Shown: positions 7,401 to 10,078 of the stretch, piece after piece
How positions within the stretch are numbered: the first letter of the stretch is position 1
Layout: each line of letters begins with the position of its first letter
DNA from: Methanomassiliicoccus sp. UBA386
Lineage (GTDB): Archaea > Thermoplasmatota > Thermoplasmata > Methanomassiliicoccales > Methanomassiliicoccaceae
NCBI GenBank assembly: GCA_002498285.1
Contig: DAGU01000090.1
Location: forward strand, 2,565-12,642
DNA length: 10,078 nucleotides
Direction of reading: 5' to 3'
The notes under the pieces: generated by a model
What the model was told of the DNA's origin: nothing
Database searches by the model: none
The model's input: the letters and a program-made list of their open reading frames with translations, nothing else
Translations under genes and position numbers: made by a program

Positions 7401-8938
7401 GGTGCCGGCGGGACCGACTTGATGAGGTAGCGGCCGCTGTAGTCCGAGATCGTGACCGTGCCCATTTGGACCTTGGTTATGTCTACATCGGTGTCCCTGG
7501 TGACGATCTTGAGGTATATCCTATCGGCAGGCGTGAAGCCGCTGGTCCGTACGAGCGTATTGTTCTCCTCATCCCACTTGTACGTCTCAATGATAGGATA
7601 GTCCGCCCCATCCACTGAGATGCGGTCCTGCACGTTCAGATTGGTGCCGTAATAGTCCTTCATCAATATTTTGAACGGATATATCAGGGGATCGGACGGA
7701 GCGCTGAAGGTGAAGGTGTAGCGATAGAACCCGGAATAGAGTCCTCCATAGGTAAAGGCGCCGCTGAACTTGGACTGTGGATAGATGGGTTCGCCAGTAT
7801 AGGGATGGGTGATCTCGAACGAGTTGCCCAGGGCAAGGTTCATCATGGAGTTGCTGTAGAACTCGACCAGCACTTTATCGCCGGGCTGGAAGTCGCGGGT
7901 GATCTCCTTGGTGGCAGCGTTCCTGATGTAGTAGAAGGTCGTCCCCAGCCGGCTGTTCCCCCCGCCGCTCTGCCCGCCGCTCGCATCGGGCGGATACTCT
8001 CCGTTCACAAGGATGTCCTCGTAATCATCCAGGGGGTTGTCAGAACCGGAGCCTCCGGTGATGATCTTTACCATGAAGTTGGCGCTGACCTTCTGCCCAC
8101 TGAAGTCAGCGGCATGGAACGTCACGATCTTCCCGTTCCAGGCCTGGCTGGCAGGATAGGGGGTTTCGGACCAGTACACTCCGCTGCCATCGCTCTTAAG
8201 GGGGATGGGTTCGTTCCCGAAGCCTGCCAGACGGGAAGCGTTAACATAGACCGTAGCGGGATCGATGGAACCATAGGGGGAGCTGACGTATGCAAAGAAC
8301 CTCACGAAGTCTCCGACATAGATTGTGCCGGCGACCGGGGAGTTGGAGCTGGAGATGCCTCTGCTGCTGATTATGGGCGCGGTGGATTTCTCGTCGCTGC
8401 CCTGCAGGGTGGCCTCCCAAACCACAATGTTGGCCCTTACATCCACGATCATGACGCTTATATTGGCCTCACTGGTCACCCCCGTCATGCCGCTCCCGTC
8501 AGCTCCCTTATAGTTCCATTCGCTCCCCGTATACCATGTGTCGCCGGCGTTCCACTTCGTTCCGTCCCGCTTATAGCCCTCCCAGATGCTCAGGGTTGTG
8601 GCCGAGTCGCTCACGGAGAGGTATATTTTGGTCCGGTGGTCCTCGAGCGGGTGGCCGCCCTTATTGATTATCTTGATCTCTTTGACGTCGTTGCCGTCTA
8701 AAACGACGCTACCGACGAAGTCGGTGTAAACCTTCTCCGACGGGCCGTCCATCGAGGCGACGAAGACGAAGATGCCGGAGAACATGATGACGGTTATGCT
8801 CAGGATCAGGAGGTTGCCTATGATCTCCGAGACCGCGTTTCGGCTCTTCCAGCTCTTGCGCCTCTTAATGAGCTTCGATCCCAACGCGCCATGCCTAGCG
8901 CCTCGACCCTTACGGCTATTATCGAAAGAATTGGCCAT
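4466..8938 (-). CDS. Giant surface protein: pilin-like N-terminus, FG-GAP propeller, C-terminal membrane anchor
   Basis: A 1490-residue protein. Residues 1-34 are strongly basic (11 Lys/Arg, one Asp). AVSEIIG at 35-41 then opens a hydrophobic helix to about 62, as in archaeal type IV pilin-like (class III signal) N-termini. Residues ~65-180 form a beta-rich pilin-type domain, ~185-295 an Ig-like region, and ~295-331 a Gly/Ser/Asp linker; ~332-600 is more beta-sandwich-like sequence. From ~605 come FG-GAP/VCBS calcium loops: DMDNDGIKD (664-672), DFNGDGYTD (792-800), DFNKDGCDD (879-887), a degenerate MDNQGYLD (951-958), an expanded loop at 1318-1338, and DFDADFDLD (1397-1405). A beta-rich block (~1010-1290) interrupts the propeller. 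The end has a membrane segment (1465-1482) and the tail RLTNRKR. It is probably an extracellular, calcium-dependent adhesin or cell-envelope protein, anchored at the C-terminus. The ATG at 8938 is preceded by GGTGGAG. The upstream AT-rich promoter and downstream coupled reductase define the operon. Function is inferred from architecture only. Confidence 0.9.
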   Translation of the reverse strand: MANSFDNSRKGRGARHGALGSKLIKRRKSWKSRNAVSEIIGNLLILSITVIMFSGIFVFVASMDGPSEKVYTDFVGSVVLDGNDVKEIKIINKGGHPLEDHRTKIYLSVSDSATTLSIWEGYKRDGTKWNAGDTWYTGSEWNYKGADGSGMTGVTSEANISVMIVDVRANIVVWEATLQGSDEKSTAPIISSRGISSSNSPVAGTIYVGDFVRFFAYVSSPYGSIDPATVYVNASRLAGFGNEPIPLKSDGSGVYWSETPYPASQAWNGKIVTFHAADFSGQKVSANFMVKIITGGSGSDNPLDDYEDILVNGEYPPDASGGQSGGGNSRLGTTFYYIRNAATKEITRDFQPGDKVLVEFYSNSMMNLALGNSFEITHPYTGEPIYPQSKFSGAFTYGGLYSGFYRYTFTFSAPSDPLIYPFKILMKDYYGTNLNVQDRISVDGADYPIIETYKWDEENNTLVRTSGFTPADRIYLKIVTRDTDVDITKVQMGTVTISDYSGRYLIKSVPPAPTEYGAAPAYSAPMSSLFKTSSTSDSATRVGDSDTTGVYTVYIELKAADLSWWLPKKNSYTLTLSFITDHGSPGQGETYHNIATQFNVTAPLSMTDIVASIGTGSYTWSSSGAQWDNSKLVWFEKGVGSNSWGKTTIANPTYDGPLAMTIADMDNDGIKDLLVAFQDSSVSIAWYRCLDVNGKEWSETPNIIVTPFDANPGTQAVDTSYGDGTASSRVFGSNKQGLVNEDVTLYIPSGVRLTGGWGTSYTFPGGFVTRSTETSMVFVEENELCVAMETGDFNGDGYTDIVASYAHIVIHSTAENENDAKAHPEKTKAMFFNRGVYVFWGDDAGWRKTSLSSTLDWLSGTPEANSNDNPAILDLAIGDFNKDGCDDIVGVDETGKTYIWMSAWKESVTSSDRRQSTFASHPIIPAVTSTVGGYKPYDHMQRMPRVEVAQMDNQGYLDIIRTSTKNDAIYIIHTTGKDSSIDYTHPTVEYGTNELKPTASVTHAVEGLDPAGWIADLMGVDGKVETLTEIYLESNIFVSITGSKGPGDNTEESLDLLKQPDGQSYNIHAGKQLHIQQFSVGSGNLGKTIATAVLHVQYSVDSGYDGNSEVLWFTGGDPLGAMATGIVPEQSDLTRHQTYDLLTNGLEGADDINALNIIFTHNGNIGAVKFDAIWLEITFVEGMYLEWQFEIPNLPERSIHNLDIVAHCSNEDESFRLMYSPDNARWFPLGTIWGTEQKTYSYPLYYTSNSKYYLKIVDNNQTKVQSEFRSIYLDMVRIGHYSPGVEWLAANLKYQYVTGLDPLPNVDSEYITAIAIGDVGSNGAVDAAGANHAIDGYNDVVAATSRVGGTTTHTLMVLTGQSTGGLDAQMAVHTTGLAAQVGTNGEKYDAVSIALGDFDADFDLDIVLIVGFAPGNSGTPSIPTIWTYANEPQIGSWTFDESPLSALDGDEAGINVVTGDINLSMFFPFVGLAGIVVTSITIERLTNRKR
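4468..4474 (-). promoter_or_regulatory. Shine-Dalgarno deciding the TTG start of the reductase
   Basis: On the minus strand AAGAGGT precedes the TTG at 4461 by six bases and overlaps the last codons and the TAA stop (4466-4468) of the giant upstream gene. This fixes the unusual TTG start and implies translational coupling or reinitiation. Confidence 0.7.
4724..6949 (-). repeat. Six FG-GAP/VCBS-type calcium-loop repeats (protein level)
   Basis: Repeated codings for D-x-(D/N)-x-D/N-G-x-x-D loops lie at 6923-6949, 6539-6565, 6278-6304, 6065-6091 (degenerate), 4925-4987 (expanded) and 4724-4750. The first five-to-six-residue core is usually followed by a hydrophobic strand such as DIVASY or DIVGVD. 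Spacing is 128, 87 and 71 residues, then a jump of 368, then 79. The jump reflects an inserted domain. Such loops bind calcium in integrin-alpha-like beta-propellers. Confidence 0.8.
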
Positions 8939-8940
8939 GA

Positions 8941-8947
8941 CTCCACC
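8941..8947 (-). promoter_or_regulatory. Shine-Dalgarno of the giant surface-protein gene
   Basis: Minus-strand GGTGGAG lies just before the ATG at 8938; the GGTG core is about five bases away. It supports this start over the in-frame TTG at codon 19. Confidence 0.5.
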
Positions 8948-8985
8948 GACCCCTTGCGACGCGGTGGGGTGATGGTGGTGTGAAG

Positions 8986-9002
8986 ATATATATTCCTATA
9001 TA
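8986..9002. promoter_or_regulatory. Divergent AT-rich promoter, TATA elements in both directions
   Basis: Two TATA-like stretches, ATATATAT (8986-8993) and TATATA (8997-9002), lie between the giant minus-strand gene and the plus-strand CYTH gene. On the minus strand they predict transcription starts near 8964-8973, giving a 25-35-base leader that contains GGTGGAG before the ATG at 8938. On the plus strand the left element lies about 24 bases before an ATG at 9014. Both directions are plausible; direct start-site evidence is absent. Confidence 0.55.
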
Positions 9003-9056
9003 CACGGGTTTCAATGGCCAAGAACAGCGGCTCCGTTCGATGGAGAACAGCCCTGG

Positions 9057-9066
9057 TATTATCTAT
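9057..9066 (+). promoter_or_regulatory. Candidate TATA box for the CYTH gene (TATTATCTAT)
   Basis: TATTATCTAT is centred about 27-28 bases before the ATG at 9089, the spacing for a leaderless transcript. No Shine-Dalgarno precedes this ATG (GGTACCGTTTACC), which agrees. Confidence 0.45.
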
Positions 9067-9088
9067 CGCCTGGCCGGTACCGTTTACC

Positions 9089-9625
9089 ATGCTTGAGATC
9101 GAGATTAAAACGCCTGTCGCCGACCATGAGGATGTCAAGAGACGACTGGCAGAGCTGAACGCCATCCACGTGGAACGGGTGGAGCAGTCCGATTCATACT
9201 TCGCCCACCCCTGTCGCGACTTTGGCGTGACGGACGAGGCGCTGCGCGTCCGCCGGCAGGGAGGAAAGGAGACGCTGTACTACAAGGGCCCGAAGGTCGA
9301 TGCCGAAACGAAGACCCGGGAAGAAATAGCCGTGCCGCTGTCCGACGCCGAGGCCATGAAGACGGTCCTGCAGAGGCTGGGCTTTGTTCCGGTGGTCATC
9401 CTTGACAAGGAAAGGGACATCTATCAGCTGGACGGCGTGGAGGTCGCCCTCGATACCGTCAACGGCCTCGGACACTTCGTGGAGCTGGAGGTGCAGGGCG
9501 ACGACATCGAGGGCGGCAAGGCCAAGCTGAAGGAGGCCATGCGCTCCCTAGGCCTGGAAGGAAGCGAGCGTCGCTCCTACCTCGAGCTGATGTTGGAGTC
9601 TAGATCGACGACAGCTTCTCGATGA
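9089..9625 (+). CDS. CYTH-domain protein (CyaB / thiamine-triphosphatase-like)
   Basis: A 178-residue soluble protein that fills the CYTH fold. It opens with MLEIEIK, the E-x-E-x-K signature (E3, E5, K7) that binds metal and triphosphate. Then follow DSYFAHP (35-41), ALRVR (51-55), YYKGP (64-68), TREEIAVPLSD (76-86), DKERDIYQLDG (106-116), LDTVNGLGHFVELE (121-134) and a terminal SYLELML (163-169). The alternating Arg/Lys and Glu/Asp residues would line the triphosphate tunnel. Relatives include class IV adenylate cyclase (CyaB), thiamine triphosphatase and inorganic tripolyphosphatase; sequence alone does not say which. The length fits the family. An in-frame ATG at 9014 would add 25 residues ahead of the signature. 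I chose 9089 because family members begin directly with the ExExK strand and a TATA-like box is well placed. The 3' end overlaps the convergent small gene by 26 bp. Confidence 0.9.
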   Translation: MLEIEIKTPVADHEDVKRRLAELNAIHVERVEQSDSYFAHPCRDFGVTDEALRVRRQGGKETLYYKGPKVDAETKTREEIAVPLSDAEAMKTVLQRLGFVPVVILDKERDIYQLDGVEVALDTVNGLGHFVELEVQGDDIEGGKAKLKEAMRSLGLEGSERRSYLELMLESRSTTASR

Positions 9626-9854
9626 GGAACTTCCTGACCTCCTCGTCCTCAGGTATGGTCAGCGAGCTCTTGTAGCGCTCCGAGCCGTCCCGCATGGTGT
9701 AGCCGCGGCTGATAGATACGAACTCGGTCGTCCCGTCCTTGCTCACCGCCCTCTTGCGCGCCACCTCGAGGAAGTTGTTCTTCCCGAAGGAGATCCTGTC
9801 CGATGCTATGGTCTCGAACTCCACATTGCGGCCTGCTTCCTTGACCTGTTCCAC
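9600..9854 (-). CDS. Small conserved-looking protein, possibly PC4-like nucleic-acid binding
   Basis: An 84-residue protein read from a GTG at 9854. GGGAGGG lies seven bases before this GTG, and earlier in-frame sequence up to 10052 looks non-coding because it runs through a TATA element and antisense to the zinc-ribbon gene. The protein is basic and acidic in alternation, with probable strands at NNFLEVARKRA, TEFVSISRGYTMRDG and RYKSSLTIP, followed by a C-terminal helix (EDEEVRKFLIEKLSSI). A run of short strands then one helix is reminiscent of PC4/p15-type single-strand DNA-binding folds; that is only a shape-level guess. I do not recognise a named family. It would be a cytoplasmic protein. 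Its 3' end overlaps the CYTH gene tail by 26 bp, and it is divergent from the zinc-ribbon gene. Confidence 0.75.
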   Translation of the reverse strand: MEQVKEAGRNVEFETIASDRISFGKNNFLEVARKRAVSKDGTTEFVSISRGYTMRDGSERYKSSLTIPEDEEVRKFLIEKLSSI

Positions 9855-9861
9855 CGATGTT

Positions 9862-9868
9862 CCCTCCC
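9862..9868 (-). promoter_or_regulatory. Shine-Dalgarno deciding the GTG start at 9854
   Basis: Minus-strand GGGAGGG stands seven bases before the GTG. No comparable site precedes other in-frame start codons farther upstream. Confidence 0.65.
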
Positions 9869-9925
9869 ATCCCTTCAGGCATGCGGGGAAATTAAACTCT
9901 TTGCCCCGCGACCTGAGTTCGACAC

Positions 9926-9935
9926 ATAGATATAC
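9926..9935. promoter_or_regulatory. Shared, bidirectional TATA element
   Basis: ATAGATATAC reads as a TATA box on both strands. On the plus strand its centre is about 27 bases before the ATG at 9957, suiting a leaderless mRNA; no Shine-Dalgarno is present there. On the minus strand it would start transcription near 9904, giving a ~50-base leader that includes GGGAGGG before the GTG at 9854. A second AT stretch on the minus strand, GTTTAATTT (9889-9897), is too close to leave that ribosome-binding site in the transcript. Confidence 0.5.
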
Positions 9936-9956
9936 AGGGCTGAAGTTTAAAAGCCC

Positions 9957-10078
9957 ATGACCCAGGACGGGCCGACCCAGGGACTGCCGCCCACCAGGAG
10001 ATGCTGGTCGTGCGGTTCGGACAATCCTGCTCACTATAATTTCTGCTCCCACTGCGGCGCGCCCATGGCCACGACGCC
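9957..10078 (+). CDS. Zinc-ribbon protein, N-terminal fragment (runs off right edge)
   Basis: Forty complete codons are visible from the ATG at 9957, still open at the window end. After a Pro/Gly-rich start (MTQDGPTQGLPPTRR), residues 16-33 form a compact zinc ribbon: C16-W-S-C19, ten residues, then C30-S-H-C33 followed by G-A-P. This CxxC-x10-CxxC pattern is that of short archaeal zinc-ribbon domains found at the N-terminus of many membrane or regulatory proteins. The rest of the protein, and therefore its function, lies outside. The start is supported by a TATA element about 27 bases upstream and by the absence of a Shine-Dalgarno, as for leaderless archaeal genes. It is divergent from the small protein gene at 9600-9854. 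Confidence 0.75.
   Translation, partial: MTQDGPTQGLPPTRRCWSCGSDNPAHYNFCSHCGAPMATT

Noticed and set aside
7805..8701. Long open frame (298 codons) on the plus strand opposite the giant gene
   Set aside because: It lies wholly antisense to a gene with clear domain structure. Its translation lacks recognisable motifs, and long antisense frames are common in GC-rich DNA.
9855..10052. 66-residue N-terminal extension of the small minus-strand protein to an ATG at 10052
   Set aside because: It would run antisense through the zinc-ribbon coding sequence and across the TATA element. The GTG at 9854 has a strong Shine-Dalgarno.

Overview
The window most likely comes from a GC-rich archaeon, perhaps a Thermoplasmata/Methanomassiliicoccales-type methanogen. 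The lineage is inference; no 16S or other marker gene is present. The archaeal signs are TATA-box promoters instead of -35/-10 boxes, a UbiA-family prenyltransferase beside a geranylgeranyl-reductase-type flavoprotein (archaeal ether-lipid or isoprenoid chemistry), an archaeal Cro/C1-type regulator family, and a very large surface protein with an archaeal type IV pilin-like N-terminus.

Layout. (1) Bases 1-1306, plus strand: the 3' part of an HTH transcriptional regulator, overlapped by a 209-residue protein distantly reminiscent of the TraB family. (2) Bases 1307-1622: a gene-free stretch ending in an AT-rich promoter with a 14-bp perfect palindrome. (3) Bases 1623-3281, plus strand: a 552-residue membrane protein whose C-terminal half is a UbiA prenyltransferase and whose N-terminal ~255 residues are an extra multi-pass domain. 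(4) Bases 3262-8938, minus strand: a two-gene operon. It starts with a 1490-residue pilin-signal/FG-GAP-propeller surface protein and continues, four bases after its stop codon, into a geranylgeranyl-reductase-family flavoprotein with a TTG start. That flavoprotein's 3' end overlaps the 3' end of the UbiA gene by 20 bp. (5) Bases 8939-9088: a divergent AT-rich promoter region. (6) Bases 9089-9625, plus strand: a CYTH-domain (CyaB/thiamine-triphosphatase-like) phosphohydrolase or cyclase. It overlaps by 26 bp the 3' end of a small 84-residue conserved-looking protein on the minus strand (9600-9854). (7) From 9957 to the right edge, plus strand: the start of a zinc-ribbon protein, divergent from the small protein across a shared TATA element.

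How the genes may work together: the UbiA-like transferase and the GGR-like reductase are neighbours that could act on the same isoprenoid membrane lipids. The reductase is translationally coupled to a giant extracellular protein. This suggests, without proving it, that surface-protein production and lipid modification are linked. Several plus-strand genes have a TATA element about 24-28 bases before the start codon and no Shine-Dalgarno, which fits leaderless mRNAs. The minus-strand genes and the TraB-like gene instead have recognisable ribosome-binding sites.
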